Source of the DNA: Pseudomonas frederiksbergensis
GTDB lineage: Bacteria > Pseudomonadota > Gammaproteobacteria > Pseudomonadales > Pseudomonadaceae
Length of the DNA stretch: 64,000 nt
Direction: 5' to 3'
NCBI RefSeq assembly: GCF_000802155.2
Contig: NZ_JQGJ02000006.1
Coordinates: 1-64,000, forward strand
Numbering within the stretch: the stretch's first letter is position 1; each line of letters opens with the position of its first letter. Positions 28,241 to 37,566 of the stretch are shown in pieces. A model generated the notes under the pieces. It saw nothing but the letters and a program-made list of their open reading frames with translations. It ran no database searches and was not told the origin of the DNA. The translations under genes were made by a program, and so were the position numbers.

Positions 28241-28501
28241 TCATTCGTCCGACGGATTGAGCAGTTCGGACAGGGCGTCCGGCTGGCTCTTGAATGCCTT
28301 GGCGAAGACATCGCGATTCTTCGCCATGTAGATCCCGGCTTCCTCCACTTGTTGCTCGCTCAGCGATGGGACGGCTTTTTGCAACACCTCGGCCAGCAAT
28401 TCGGCGAGTTCCAGCATTTTGTCATGACGGTCAGCTTCGGCTTTATCCATGAACAAGCGCTCCAGATCTCGGCTGCTGCGGTATACCACTTCGACGGCCA
28501 T
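28241..28501 (-). CDS. yebG: YebG-family SOS protein
   Basis: An 86-residue protein starting MAVEVVYRSSRDLERLFMDKAEAD, the YebG signature. YebG is a DNA-damage-inducible protein of unknown mechanism. A consensus LexA box lies 43 bases upstream, which supports SOS control here too. Length and sequence fit the family. Confidence 0.92.
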   Translation of the reverse strand: MAVEVVYRSSRDLERLFMDKAEADRHDKMLELAELLAEVLQKAVPSLSEQQVEEAGIYMAKNRDVFAKAFKSQPDALSELLNPSDE

Positions 28502-28543
28502 TCACCACCTCACATGCCTTCACATTGGTTGTCTGTGTGACTA

Positions 28544-28559
28544 CTGTATTTATATACAG
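28544..28559 (-). promoter_or_regulatory. LexA (SOS) box
   Basis: CTGTATTTATATACAG matches the CTGT-N8-ACAG LexA consensus exactly. It lies upstream of yebG, a known SOS gene in enterobacteria. The divergent psiE starts 230 bases away, so the box should serve yebG. Confidence 0.9.
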
Positions 28560-28789
28560 GCCAAAGAATAAGCGAATCCCTTCTCTTTGGGTAGTGGCTT
28601 TTTAATGTAGTCCGGTTTCGAGTCTTGTCGCGCACGCTCCAGGCATTCGGCGACGCCGATTCGCGTCTCCACGTGTCGAATACCAGCCTATCGCCATCTC
28701 ATCTCCGACACTGGCCTTTTTTCTGCATGCAGAAAACCGTCACGTCCATCCCGCATCATCCGGTCGAGTCGACCTAAGGAAACTACATC

Positions 28790-29290
28790 GTGAAAATCAA
28801 CTGGGCCGAGAACCTGCGCCAGAACGTGCATCAACTGGCCGAATCACTGGGAAACCTGTTCGTCGAGACCTTCCACTACCTGGCGCTGTTTGCCATTGGT
28901 GCGGTCACCGCATGGGCGGCGGTGATGGAGTTTTTGCAGATGATCGAGGTGGGGCACATCAAGATCGACGACATCTTGCTGCTGTTCATCTATCTGGAAT
29001 TGGGGGCGATGGTCGGAATCTATTTCAAGACCAACCATATGCCGGTGCGCTTTCTGATCTATGTGGCAATCACTGCGCTGACGCGGCTGTTGATTTCCAA
29101 CGTTTCCCACCACAGCCCGCCGGACCTGGGCATCATCTACCTGTGTGGCGGCATTCTGCTGCTGTCGTTCGCAATCCTGGTGGTGCGCTACGCCTCGTCG
29201 CAATTCCCCTCGGTGAAAATCGAACATCCGCACCGCAAGATCGGTGCGGGTTCCAGCGAGCATTCCGAAGTCGAGAAGGGCGAGATCTAG
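28790..29290 (+). CDS. psiE: Phosphate-starvation-inducible membrane protein PsiE
   Basis: A 166-residue inner membrane protein of the PsiE family with four hydrophobic segments at about 25-50, 60-80, 88-105 and 115-135. The start is GTG with AAGGA nine bases before. No Pho box was recognised upstream. The stop overlaps the stop of the convergent DUF3509 gene by four bases. Function beyond the name is unknown. Confidence 0.88.
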   Translation: MKINWAENLRQNVHQLAESLGNLFVETFHYLALFAIGAVTAWAAVMEFLQMIEVGHIKIDDILLLFIYLELGAMVGIYFKTNHMPVRFLIYVAITALTRLLISNVSHHSPPDLGIIYLCGGILLLSFAILVVRYASSQFPSVKIEHPHRKIGAGSSEHSEVEKGEI

Positions 29291-29604
29291 ATACCGACGG
29301 CGGAGGGTGCCGGGCCTTGTGATTGCGGTGGCGGCACCTTGATGTTGTCGCCGCCGGTCATGGCTTCGAGAATCGCCACGGCGCTGTGGCCTTCTTCGAT
29401 GGCAATGCCGAACTGAATGCTTTGTACCAGGCGCCGCAGCCGTTCCGGGTCGTTGCGTTGCTGGGCGCTGATCATGCGCTTGGCGATAATGCGCCCGGCC
29501 TTGGACAGGGTCAGCATGATGCTGCCATCCAGGCCCTGGATGCTCAGGTTGATCTGGTATTGCGGCGCGAAAGCGTCCGTAATGATCTGAAAAGGATTGT
29601 CCAT
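29287..29604 (-). CDS. DUF3509 family protein
   Basis: A 105-residue Pseudomonas-restricted DUF3509 protein, starting MDNPFQIITDAFAPQYQINLS. It has an alpha/beta composition, no signal peptide, and a Pro-rich tail (KVPPPQSQGPAPSAVG). No function is known. It is convergent with psiE, and the two overlap by four bases. Confidence 0.8.
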   Translation of the reverse strand: MDNPFQIITDAFAPQYQINLSIQGLDGSIMLTLSKAGRIIAKRMISAQQRNDPERLRRLVQSIQFGIAIEEGHSAVAILEAMTGGDNIKVPPPQSQGPAPSAVGI

Positions 29605-30102
29605 GATGCGTCACCGCCTGATTGAACGTGCAGTTGTTGACCGGCCATGGTCGGGATTAGTTCGCAACACCAGACCATCGGCCATTCCATGATCGTGTTC
29701 ATCCGTGGGCTGGGCGGGCGATGGATCGACAGATCCCGCCAGCGGCAGCTCCGCCAGGGAGTTTGCAAGGCCCATGCCGGAAAAAATCCGGGCCAATGAG
29801 CTGGGGGGCGGGTTGCGCAATGCTCTGCAATGCAGCTCTGGGCGTAGCCCGTTTCAGGGCAACGAGGGGCGGATGTCCCCTTGCGGTGCAGGCTGTAGGG
29901 AGGATTGGCGAGAGGGGCGCGGGGCGAGGCAACTCCCGACATTAACAGCGCTCTTGGCGATTGTCCGGCTTTATTTGCAAATGAATATTTATCTTTTTCT
30001 GGGGCTTGAATTGTTCCGCTGCCAGCCCGACTCTGTACTCAAGGGGCCGTTGCGCTAACGTCGATTGGCCCCTGGCGAGCTAGCCGAAATAAGGGATGAA
30101 CT
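29605..30102. other. Intergenic region without a convincing gene
   Basis: About 500 bases between the DUF3509 gene and the HPF-family gene. A 69-residue minus-strand frame (29611-29820) ends just before the DUF3509 start but has no clear ribosome-binding site. An AGGGGCC/GGCCCCT pair at about 30038-30071 could form a leader hairpin before the HPF-family gene. Nothing else stands out. Confidence 0.4.
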
Positions 30103-30513
30103 ATGCAAATCCAAGTCAACAGCGATAACCATATTCAAAGCAGCATCCGACTGGAGGAGTGGGTACGTACTACCATTGAAAGCACGCTCGAACGTTACGA
30201 AGAAGACCTGACACGGGTCGAGGTCCATTTGGGGGATGAGAACGGCGACAAGCCCGGTCCCCATGACCTGCGATGCCAGCTCGAGGCCCGGCCCAAAGGC
30301 CATCAGCCGATTTCCGTGACACACAAGGCTGAGTCGCTGGAACTCGCCATCGAAGGCGCAGCCACCAAGCTGGAACACAAGTTGGAGCATCTGTTTGGCA
30401 AGCTGCGCGGCAAGCGCGGCGCCAGCAATGGCCAGACCGAGTCGATTGCCCTGGCCGATGCGATGCTGGAGGAAGAATTCCTGGAAAACGAACGGGCCGC
30501 CCTCAACGGCTGA
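30103..30513 (+). CDS. HPF/RaiA-type ribosome-associated protein
   Basis: A 136-residue protein with the S30AE/HPF fold: MQIQVNSDNHIQSSIRLEEWVRTTIESTLERYEEDLTRVEVHLGDENG, and the C-terminal KLEHKLEHLFGKLRGKRG basic segment. Family members bind the ribosome and stop translation in stationary phase. The common hpf copy in pseudomonads lies by rpoN; none of those genes is here, so this is probably a paralogue with an extra C-terminal tail. Bidirectional terminator follows. Confidence 0.83.
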   Translation: MQIQVNSDNHIQSSIRLEEWVRTTIESTLERYEEDLTRVEVHLGDENGDKPGPHDLRCQLEARPKGHQPISVTHKAESLELAIEGAATKLEHKLEHLFGKLRGKRGASNGQTESIALADAMLEEEFLENERAALNG

Positions 30514-30540
30514 TTGCCCCGTCTATCAACGTCTGAACTG

Positions 30541-30575
30541 AAAACGGGCCTGCAATCGCAGGCCCGTTTTGTTTC
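30541..30575. terminator. Bidirectional terminator
   Basis: AAAACGGGCCTGC-AATC-GCAGGCCCGTTTT has perfect 13-bp arms with T-runs on both strands, between the convergent HPF-family and fecA-type genes. Confidence 0.9.
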
Positions 30576-30595
30576 AACGATCCTTCGAGATCGGG

Positions 30596-32935
30596 TCAGA
30601 ACGCAACGGAAGTTTGCACATACAGCGTGCGCGGCTCCCCGACATATTTGCCGCGGTTGTTATCGTCGAACGAGCGGGTGAAGTACTGGGTGTTGAAGAT
30701 GTTCTTCACACCCACCGCGACGTTGAGATCCGACAGTCGTGGGCCGAAGTCATAGGCGGCGCGGCTGCTGAACAGCATGTAACCGGGAATATTGCCGGTG
30801 CTGCCGTCGGCACTTTCGGCTCGGGTGTTGGCGTTGTCTGCGAATTGTGCGCTCTGGTAGGTGCTGTCCAGGTTCAGCTTCCAGGAGCCTTCTGTGTAAG
30901 CAACTCCCAGGGTGCCTTTATGCTTCGAGGAGAAGGGCACCCGGTTGCCCTTGTTCGGGCCTTCCTCGCGGATAGTCGCGTCGACGAACGCATACGTGCC
31001 ATATACATCGAAACCGGCCAGTGCCGGGTCAAGGCCTTCGAGCGCGTAGCTGAAGCTGGTTTCGATGCCTTGATGGCGTGTCTCGCCACGAGCGATGACC
31101 GAATCGTTGGTCTGATTGCTCTCATACTGGTTATCGAAATTGATCAGGAAAGCGCCAATTTCCGCCCGCAGATTGCCATTGTCGTAACGGGTGCCGAGTT
31201 CCCAGGTGCGAGCCTTCTCCGGCTTCACTTCGCCGCTGCTCACGCGATTGGGCATCTGGCTGTACTGCACGCTGCCAAATGAACCTTCGGTATTGGCGTA
31301 AAGGTTCCACTCATCGTTTACGTGGTACAGCACGTTAAGCGCTGGCAACGCGGTGTTGTAGTCGCCCTTGTACTTCACATTCGTCAGGTTGTTGGTTTGC
31401 TGCGACTCGATCATTTCATAGCGAACACCGGGCGTGATGGTCCATTTGCCAATGTCGATCCGGTCATCGATGAACAATGCGTTGGCCTCGGTGCCGCCAC
31501 GCGTATCCCGATCGTTGCGGCTGGAGGTTGTGGGCAGTTCATTGCTGGCAATGGGCGTGCGGTAGCGCAGCTCATGACCGGCCTCGTTGATGTAGCGGTA
31601 GCCGATGCCGACTTCATGGCTGGTCGGGCCAAGGTCAAAGCCCTGGGCGAAACGGGTTTCCAATCCACGCACCCAATATTCGCGGGGCGACAGGGACAGG
31701 AAGGTGCCTTGGTCCAGGTAGCCACTGCGCAAGGTCTTAGTAAAGAAAGTGCTGGCAGTGAATTCCCGACGGTCCTGCTGGTAGCGATAGCCGACATTGA
31801 CCAAGGTGCGACGGCCCCAGAACCGGTCGTTCGGACGCGTGGATTGATACGGGTCGGCATCGTAGTCGGCCACGTTCAGGCCGCCGGGCATGTCGGCTTC
31901 ACCTTCGTAATACTGGGCCATGGCGTTGAAACTGTTGGCCTCGTCCAGTTGGTAGTTGCCCTTGAGGACCAAGTCGTCAATTTGTGTGTCGCTGTGTTCA
32001 CGCCAGTCACCGCCGCGCGTGCCGGAATACAGCAGGGCACCACCGAGGCCGTTGTCTGCGGTTGCGCCGGCCAGCAGGTTCGATGACGTCTTGAAGCCGT
32101 CGTGGCTGGAGGACGGGCTCGTCTCGGTCTGGAAACCACCCTTGACCGTCGGTGCGTCGGGAATCGCCCGGGTCACGAAGTTGACCACACCACCGACGTT
32201 CTGCGGGCCGTAGCGCACTGCACCGCCGCCGCGCACGACATCCACCGCGTCCATGTTGCCCATGCTGATCGGCGCGAACGACAGTTGCGGCTGGCCGTAA
32301 GGGGCGAAAGGCACCGCAATGCCGTCCATCAATACCGTGGAGCGAGAGGCCAGGCGTGGGTTGAGGCCCCGGATACCAAAGTTCAGGGCCATGTCGTGGC
32401 TGCCGGTGCCGTTGTTTTCCGGTGCGTTGACGCCGGGAATGCGTTTGAGCACATCCCGCGCCTGGGTTGCGCCCTGGCGTTCGAATTCTTCGCGACGGAT
32501 GACGTCACGGGCGCCGGGGTGTTCGAATACGTTGGCTTGGGCGGCGTCGCCGAGCCAATCGCCCACCACGGTGGTGGTTCCAAGGTCCAGCGAGGCGTCC
32601 GTGGTCGGTTGCAGGCTGAAAGCTTTGTCTCCCTCGGGCCGGGCTTGCAGGCCCGTGCCTTCAAGCAGCGCGCTCAGCCCTTGCTCTGGGCTGTAGTTGC
32701 CTTCCAGGCCACGACTCTGCAGACCTGCGGTTGTCTGCGATCCAAAGGAAATCAGCACCCCGGCCTCGCGTCCGAACTGGTTGAGGGCATTCTCCAGTGA
32801 CGAAGGTGCGATGTGATAGGCCTTGGTATCTGCAGCCAACACGGCAGGCAGTGCGACGAAACTCAAGCTGGCCCCCAGCAACAGTTGACGCAGGGTACGG
32901 GCGAGCGGGGTGAGACAGGTGGGTTGCTGCGGCAT
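30596..32935 (-). CDS. fecA: TonB-dependent siderophore receptor (FecA-like)
   Basis: A 779-residue outer membrane receptor. A signal peptide ends near LPAVLA-ADT (residue 35), followed by an STN signalling domain (about 40-115), a plug domain (about 135-255, with FGIRGLNPRLASRSTVLMDGI) and a 22-strand-type barrel ending TLYVQTSVAF. The STN domain together with fecR and fecI just upstream shows it is a transducer that signals its own transcription. FecA-type sequence suggests ferric citrate or a related chelate as ligand; this is not certain. Confidence 0.92.
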   Translation of the reverse strand: MPQQPTCLTPLARTLRQLLLGASLSFVALPAVLAADTKAYHIAPSSLENALNQFGREAGVLISFGSQTTAGLQSRGLEGNYSPEQGLSALLEGTGLQARPEGDKAFSLQPTTDASLDLGTTTVVGDWLGDAAQANVFEHPGARDVIRREEFERQGATQARDVLKRIPGVNAPENNGTGSHDMALNFGIRGLNPRLASRSTVLMDGIAVPFAPYGQPQLSFAPISMGNMDAVDVVRGGGAVRYGPQNVGGVVNFVTRAIPDAPTVKGGFQTETSPSSSHDGFKTSSNLLAGATADNGLGGALLYSGTRGGDWREHSDTQIDDLVLKGNYQLDEANSFNAMAQYYEGEADMPGGLNVADYDADPYQSTRPNDRFWGRRTLVNVGYRYQQDRREFTASTFFTKTLRSGYLDQGTFLSLSPREYWVRGLETRFAQGFDLGPTSHEVGIGYRYINEAGHELRYRTPIASNELPTTSSRNDRDTRGGTEANALFIDDRIDIGKWTITPGVRYEMIESQQTNNLTNVKYKGDYNTALPALNVLYHVNDEWNLYANTEGSFGSVQYSQMPNRVSSGEVKPEKARTWELGTRYDNGNLRAEIGAFLINFDNQYESNQTNDSVIARGETRHQGIETSFSYALEGLDPALAGFDVYGTYAFVDATIREEGPNKGNRVPFSSKHKGTLGVAYTEGSWKLNLDSTYQSAQFADNANTRAESADGSTGNIPGYMLFSSRAAYDFGPRLSDLNVAVGVKNIFNTQYFTRSFDDNNRGKYVGEPRTLYVQTSVAF

Positions 32936-33045
32936 GGATGAGGTTCCCGAGAAGGTTGTATCGAAGTGCTTTGCTTCTCTGTCACCCGAGGTGTGGAAAA
33001 CGGCTCACTGGCGCATCATTTTTTTCAGGAAGCGTGGCGATCGAT

Positions 33046-34005
33046 TCAAGCGCGAGCCTCGACCGTGACCCAGTAGCGGGTGAACCGACGTACTTTTACC
33101 GGCAGGCTGACCTCCAGCAGGTCGAGGATTCGTTCGCTGTTGTCCAGCGGATACGTTCCGGAAATCAAAAGGTTGGCGACCGCTTCGTCGCAGTGCAACT
33201 GGCCGCGTCGATAACGGCCGAGCTCGTCGAGAAAGTCCGCCAGGCGCATGTGCGCGGCCACCAGCATGCCTTCCGTCCAGGCACCGCTATTGGCGTCCAG
33301 CGCGGTGACGGGCCCGGTGCCGTCGATGCCAAGGGACACTTGCCGTGACGCCGTCAGCAACAGAGCCGGGCCATGTCGGCTACGAATGTCCAGGGCGCCT
33401 TCAAACACCGCCACCTGGGTGTGGTCCGGATACTCGCGGACGTTGAACCGGGCGTCGCGGCTTTCCAGCAGGCCATGGGCGGCCAGCACTTGCAGCGGCC
33501 TTGGATCCCGGGCGGCGGTGAGCAATAGTTCGCCTTCCAGCAGGCGGATCAAGCGGCGTTGAGCGTCGAAGCGAACGTCTACCGCGCTGCCGCTGTTGAG
33601 CTGCAACTGGCTGCCGTCATCCAGCATCAGCCGTCGGCGTTCGCCCACCGGGCTGCGAAAATCGGCCATCAATGGCGGCAGCAGTTGGCGTTCACGCAGG
33701 CCCCAGGTCAACGCCGAGCCAGCGCCAAGCACCAGCAACATCTTCAGCGCCCGACGTCGCGCCGCCGACTTCGGTGCAATGAGGGCCGCATGGGCCAGTG
33801 GCGGTGACACGCTGCGCAGCCGCTGATTGACCCGCTGGATATGCTCCCAGGCGCGGCGATGTTCGCTATGGGCAGCGAGCCAGTGTTCCCAAGCTTGCTG
33901 CTTGCGGGTATCGAGTGGGCCTTGCTGCATTTCCAAGAGCCAGTGCACGGCTTGCTCGGCGACGTGTGCACTGACGCCCGGCGCGCCGTTGATCGGTGGC
34001 GTCAT
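33046..34005 (-). CDS. fecR: FecR-type sigma regulator
   Basis: A 319-residue FecR homologue. The N-terminal cytosolic part contains the conserved W residues (HWLLEMQQGPLDTRKQQAWEHWLAAHSEHRRAWEHI), a single hydrophobic stretch at about 88-103 (LKMLLVLGAGSALTWGL) crosses the inner membrane, and the periplasmic FecR domain follows. It should relay the signal from the receptor STN domain to the sigma factor. It overlaps fecI by four bases (ATGA). Confidence 0.92.
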   Translation of the reverse strand: MTPPINGAPGVSAHVAEQAVHWLLEMQQGPLDTRKQQAWEHWLAAHSEHRRAWEHIQRVNQRLRSVSPPLAHAALIAPKSAARRRALKMLLVLGAGSALTWGLRERQLLPPLMADFRSPVGERRRLMLDDGSQLQLNSGSAVDVRFDAQRRLIRLLEGELLLTAARDPRPLQVLAAHGLLESRDARFNVREYPDHTQVAVFEGALDIRSRHGPALLLTASRQVSLGIDGTGPVTALDANSGAWTEGMLVAAHMRLADFLDELGRYRRGQLHCDEAVANLLISGTYPLDNSERILDLLEVSLPVKVRRFTRYWVTVEARA

Positions 34006-34490
34006 AAGGCGAAGTAGCAGCGCATCGCTGCCTTGTTCAGATGACGCTTGACTGTCGCCACTGAAATCCCCAATTCGCGGGCGATCTCGTTGTAGGTCAG
34101 GCCATCGACCTGGGCCAGCAGAAACGCCTGCTTGACTGCCCGCGGCAACCCATCGAGCAGTTGGTCCAGTTCCATCAGGGTTTGCAGGATGATTGCCCGC
34201 TCCTCCTCCGACGGCACCACGTGCTCCGGCAGTTGAGCGAGGGCATCGAGGTAGGCGCGCTCGAGGTCCTGGCGGCGGTAATGGTTGAACAGCACGCGCT
34301 TGGCAATGGTCGTGAGAAATGCACGGGGCTCAAGAACCGGCTGCGGATCGCGAGCGGTCAGTACACGCATGAACGTGTCTTGGGCAAGGTCGGCGGCGCT
34401 GTCGGGGCAACCGAGTTTTCTTCGCAACCAGCCGTTCAGCCAACGGTGATGGGCGTTGTAGAGCACTTCGACGGTGTGTGCAGGCGGCAA
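34002..34490 (-). CDS. fecI: FecI-type ECF sigma factor
   Basis: A 162-residue ECF sigma factor with region 2 (YNAHHRWLNGWLRRKLGCPDSAADLAQDTFMRVL) and region 4 (LPRAVKQAFLLAQVDGLTYNEIARELGISVATVKRHL). It should direct transcription of the receptor gene. No ATG is available: the frame is closed by a TAG at 34521-34523, and the best start is TTG at 34490. A Fur-like palindrome lies just upstream. First gene of fecI-fecR-fecA. Confidence 0.9.
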   Translation of the reverse strand: MPPAHTVEVLYNAHHRWLNGWLRRKLGCPDSAADLAQDTFMRVLTARDPQPVLEPRAFLTTIAKRVLFNHYRRQDLERAYLDALAQLPEHVVPSEEERAIILQTLMELDQLLDGLPRAVKQAFLLAQVDGLTYNEIARELGISVATVKRHLNKAAMRCYFAL

Positions 34491-34525
34491 CGAGAAACAT
34501 CCCGACAGCGCAGAGCTGTGCTAGA

Positions 34526-34540
34526 GAACAAGAATTGTTC
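34526..34540. promoter_or_regulatory. Candidate Fur site before fecI
   Basis: GAACAA-GAA-TTGTTC is a perfect palindrome in an AT-rich stretch 35 bases before the fecI start. Its position fits a Fur operator for an iron-uptake sigma operon; it is only loosely like the Fur consensus. Confidence 0.4.
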
Positions 34541-34619
34541 GCATTGTAGGGGTGCAGTGGTGGCTACGGCAATCGGGATGAGTGCCTGGTCGTTTCATTT
34601 GGCCGGGGCACGCTGGCGC

Positions 34620-35495
34620 TTAGCGCAAGAACGCCTGTCGATATTCCCCGGGGCTTGCGCCCATGGCGTGGCGAAAACGGTTAGTGAAATGACTGGCGCT
34701 GGCAAATCCGCAGGCCAACGCTACGTCGCCCAAGGGCCGGGAAGTGCTGCGCAGCAAGTGCCGCGCGCGGGCCAGGCGCCGAGCCAGTACATATCGGTGG
34801 GGTGGCAGCCCGAAACTTTCGCGGAACATCCGCGCAAAGTGATATTCGGACAACGCGCACAGCGCCGCCAGTTGCCCGAGACTGATGGCCTCGGCCAGGT
34901 GGCTGTCGACGTAATCCACCAGCAACCGCCGCTGGTGAGCTGCCAGGCCACCTTTGAAGCGAACGCCTTGGCGCTGGCCGACCTGGCTGAGCAGCAAGTG
35001 GTTGAGCAGGTCATGGGCCAGGCTGGTGGTCAGCAGCCGTTCCGCGGGTTCGTTCCAATTCAGCGCGATCAACTGGCGAAAGCGCCGGGCCTGTTGCGGA
35101 TCGTCGAGGAAGGTTTCCTCGTGTAGCTGCACTTGCCGAGGCTCGCGGTCCAGCACGGTGATGCAGCCAAGGGCGAATTGTTCAGCGCTGAAATACAGAT
35201 GGGCGAGGCGAATGTCGCCATTGATGACCCAGGCCGACTCATGCCCGGCCGGCAGGATGCAGAGCTTGTCCGGTGCACCGGTGGTATCGGGCCGCTCGCG
35301 ACGAAACGTTCCGGTGCCGCCCGCGATGTAGCACGACAGCGTATGGTGCGTCGGCGCTTCGTAGTCCCGGGCGTCGTGGTGATTGGTCCACAAAGCGGCC
35401 GCCATGCCGTCCCCGAGCTCGGCGCTGTGCTCGAGGCGAGCATTGGGCGAGCTGTTGAGCGCTTGGAAGACTTGTAGGGTTTGCAGTGTGGACAT
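34620..35495 (-). CDS. AraC-family transcriptional regulator
   Basis: A 291-residue AraC-family activator. The N-terminal half is a cupin-like sensor domain (about 30-150), and the C-terminal 100 residues hold two helix-turn-helix motifs (LGQLAALCALSEYHFARMFRESFG and LGDVALACGFASASHFTNRFRHAMGASPGEYR). It is divergent from an EamA transporter across 136 bp and may control it. Effector unknown. Confidence 0.9.
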   Translation of the reverse strand: MSTLQTLQVFQALNSSPNARLEHSAELGDGMAAALWTNHHDARDYEAPTHHTLSCYIAGGTGTFRRERPDTTGAPDKLCILPAGHESAWVINGDIRLAHLYFSAEQFALGCITVLDREPRQVQLHEETFLDDPQQARRFRQLIALNWNEPAERLLTTSLAHDLLNHLLLSQVGQRQGVRFKGGLAAHQRRLLVDYVDSHLAEAISLGQLAALCALSEYHFARMFRESFGLPPHRYVLARRLARARHLLRSTSRPLGDVALACGFASASHFTNRFRHAMGASPGEYRQAFLR

Positions 35496-35631
35496 GATCG
35501 GTTCTCCAACGCTTGCATCCTACTCCGTAGGCCGTTCCCTGCCAGCCCATTACTTATAAAAACCGCAAGTTTACGCAAGCGCCAGGCAGGCATCGGCGGG
35601 AGACTGGCCGCCACTGCCTGGAGTCGCCGTC

Positions 35632-36534
35632 ATGAACCTCTCGTTGTACCTGCTTACCGTGCTCATCTGGGGCACCACATGGATTGCGCTGAAATTGCAG
35701 TTGGGTGTGGTCGCCATTCCGGTTTCGATCGTTTATCGCTTCGGCCTGGCCGCGCTGATCCTGTTCGCGATGTTGCTGCTCAGCCGCCGCTTGCAGGTGA
35801 TGAACCGTCGCGGCCACTTGATCTGCGTCGCCCAGGGCCTGTGCCTGTTCTGCATCAACTTCATGTGTTTCCTCACCGCCAGCCAGTGGATTCCCAGTGG
35901 ATTGGTTGCCGTGGTGTTCTCCACCGCGACCCTCTGGAACGCCTTGAATGCCCGGGTGTTCTTCGGCCAACGGATCGCCCGCAACGTGTTGCTCGGCGGC
36001 GCCTTGGGGCTGTTCGGGCTGGCGTTGTTGTTCTGGCCTGAACTGGCCGGTCACCGCGCAAGCCCGCAGACCTTGTTCGGGTTGGCGTTGGCGCTGCTGG
36101 GGACGTTGTGTTTCTCGGCGGGCAACATGCTGTCGAGCCTGCAACAGAAGGCCGGCCTCAAGCCGTTGACCACCAACGCCTGGGGCATGGCGTATGGGGC
36201 GGCGATGTTGTCGGTGTGGTGTCTGGTCCAGGGCATCCCATTCGACATGGAATGGAATCCGCGCTACATCGGCTCGCTGCTGTACCTGGTGATACCAGGG
36301 TCGGTCATCGGCTTCACCGCCTACCTGACACTGGTTGGACGCATGGGCCCGGAGCGGGCGGCGTATTGCACGGTGCTGTTCCCGGTGGTGGCGTTGAATG
36401 TCTCGGCTTTTGTCGAGGGCTACCAGTGGACGGCGCCGGCATTGGTGGGATTGGTGCTGGTGATGCTGGGTAACGTGCTGGTGTTTCGCAAGCCACGGCC
36501 GGTGGCGGCGAAAGTCGCGCTGGGTGCTCGTTGA
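35632..36534 (+). CDS. EamA-family (DMT) transporter
   Basis: A 300-residue inner membrane protein with about ten hydrophobic helices in two EamA repeats (first begins LYLLTVLIWGTTWIALK, second around LFGLALALLGTLCFSAGNML). Such carriers export metabolites or amino acids; substrate cannot be told. Divergent from the AraC regulator, which is its likely controller. Confidence 0.9.
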   Translation: MNLSLYLLTVLIWGTTWIALKLQLGVVAIPVSIVYRFGLAALILFAMLLLSRRLQVMNRRGHLICVAQGLCLFCINFMCFLTASQWIPSGLVAVVFSTATLWNALNARVFFGQRIARNVLLGGALGLFGLALLFWPELAGHRASPQTLFGLALALLGTLCFSAGNMLSSLQQKAGLKPLTTNAWGMAYGAAMLSVWCLVQGIPFDMEWNPRYIGSLLYLVIPGSVIGFTAYLTLVGRMGPERAAYCTVLFPVVALNVSAFVEGYQWTAPALVGLVLVMLGNVLVFRKPRPVAAKVALGAR

Positions 36535-36556
36535 GGCATAAGGTCTGGCGATCATC

Positions 36557-36588
36557 CCGTGGCGAGGGAGCAAGCTCCCTCGCCACGG
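36557..36588. repeat. REP hairpin
   Basis: CCGTGGCGAGGGAGC and GCTCCCTCGCCACGG, perfect 15-bp arms with a 2-base loop, between the convergent transporter and reductase genes. Same family as 4777-4806 and 52909-52940. Confidence 0.88.
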
Positions 36589-36594
36589 TGTGCT

Positions 36595-37566
36595 TCATTT
36601 CCAGACTTGCGGGTTGACCAGGTTCTTCGGCCGCTCGCCCAGCAATGCACTGCGCAGGTTCTCCACGGCGAGATTGGCCATGGCTTCACGGGTTTCGTGG
36701 GTGGCCGAGCCGATATGTGGCAAGGTCACGGCATTGTTCAATTGGAACAGTGGCGATTCGGCCAGCGGCTCTTTCTCGTAGACATCCAGCCCGGCGCCGC
36801 GGATGCGGTTGTTCTGCAACGCTTCGATCAGCGCCGGCTCGTCCACCACCGGGCCGCGGGAGATGTTGATCAGGATGGCGCTCGGTTTCATCAAGGCCAG
36901 CTCGCGTTCGCCGATGAGGTGGCGGGTCTTTTCGCTCAATGGCACTACGAGGCAGACGAAATCCGCTTCGGCCAGCAATTGGTCCAGCGAACGGAATTGA
37001 GCCCCCAACTCATTTTCCAAGTCGGCCTTGCGGCTGTTGCCGCTGTAGAGGATCGGCATGTTGAACCCCAGGCGACCCCGTCGGGCAACGGCCGCGCCGA
37101 TATTGCCCATGCCGACGATGCCCAGGGTCTTGCCATGCACATCGCTGCCGAACAACTGCGGCCCGACTGACGCCTGCCACTGTCCGGCCTTGGTCCAGGC
37201 GTCCAGTTCGGCGACGCGACGGGCGCTGCTCATCAGCAGGGCGAAGGCCAGGTCGGCGGTGCTTTCGGTGAGCACGTCAGGGGTATTGGTGAGCATGATC
37301 CCGCGTTCATTGAAGTACGCCACGTCGTAGTTGTCATAGCCCACCGACACGCTGGATACCACTTCCAGTTTCGTGGCGTTCTGCAGCTGCTCGCGGCCGA
37401 GCTTGCGGCCGACACCGATCAGTCCGTGGACATGGGGCAGGGCTTCGTTGAACTGCGCATTGATGTCGCCGTTCGATGGGTTGGGCACGATCACATCGAA
37501 GTCCTGTCGCAGGCGCTCGATCATGGGAGGCGTGATACGGCTGAAGGCAAGTACGGTTTTTTTCAT
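36595..37566 (-). CDS. ghrB: 2-hydroxyacid dehydrogenase (glyoxylate/hydroxypyruvate/2-ketogluconate reductase type)
   Basis: A 323-residue D-2-hydroxyacid dehydrogenase. NAD(P) loop VGMGNIGAAVARR, catalytic Arg in NISRGPVVDEPAL, Glu in YEKEPL and His in PHIGSATHETR are all present. GhrB-type enzymes reduce glyoxylate, hydroxypyruvate and 2-ketogluconate with NADPH. I chose the ATG at 37566 (MKKTVLAFSRIT). The transcription unit seems monocistronic. Confidence 0.88.
   Translation of the reverse strand: MKKTVLAFSRITPPMIERLRQDFDVIVPNPSNGDINAQFNEALPHVHGLIGVGRKLGREQLQNATKLEVVSSVSVGYDNYDVAYFNERGIMLTNTPDVLTESTADLAFALLMSSARRVAELDAWTKAGQWQASVGPQLFGSDVHGKTLGIVGMGNIGAAVARRGRLGFNMPILYSGNSRKADLENELGAQFRSLDQLLAEADFVCLVVPLSEKTRHLIGERELALMKPSAILINISRGPVVDEPALIEALQNNRIRGAGLDVYEKEPLAESPLFQLNNAVTLPHIGSATHETREAMANLAVENLRSALLGERPKNLVNPQVWK

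Noticed and set aside
29611..29820. Minus-strand 69-codon frame upstream of the DUF3509 gene
   Set aside because: No clear ribosome-binding site and no recognisable family; kept only as a note in the gap description.
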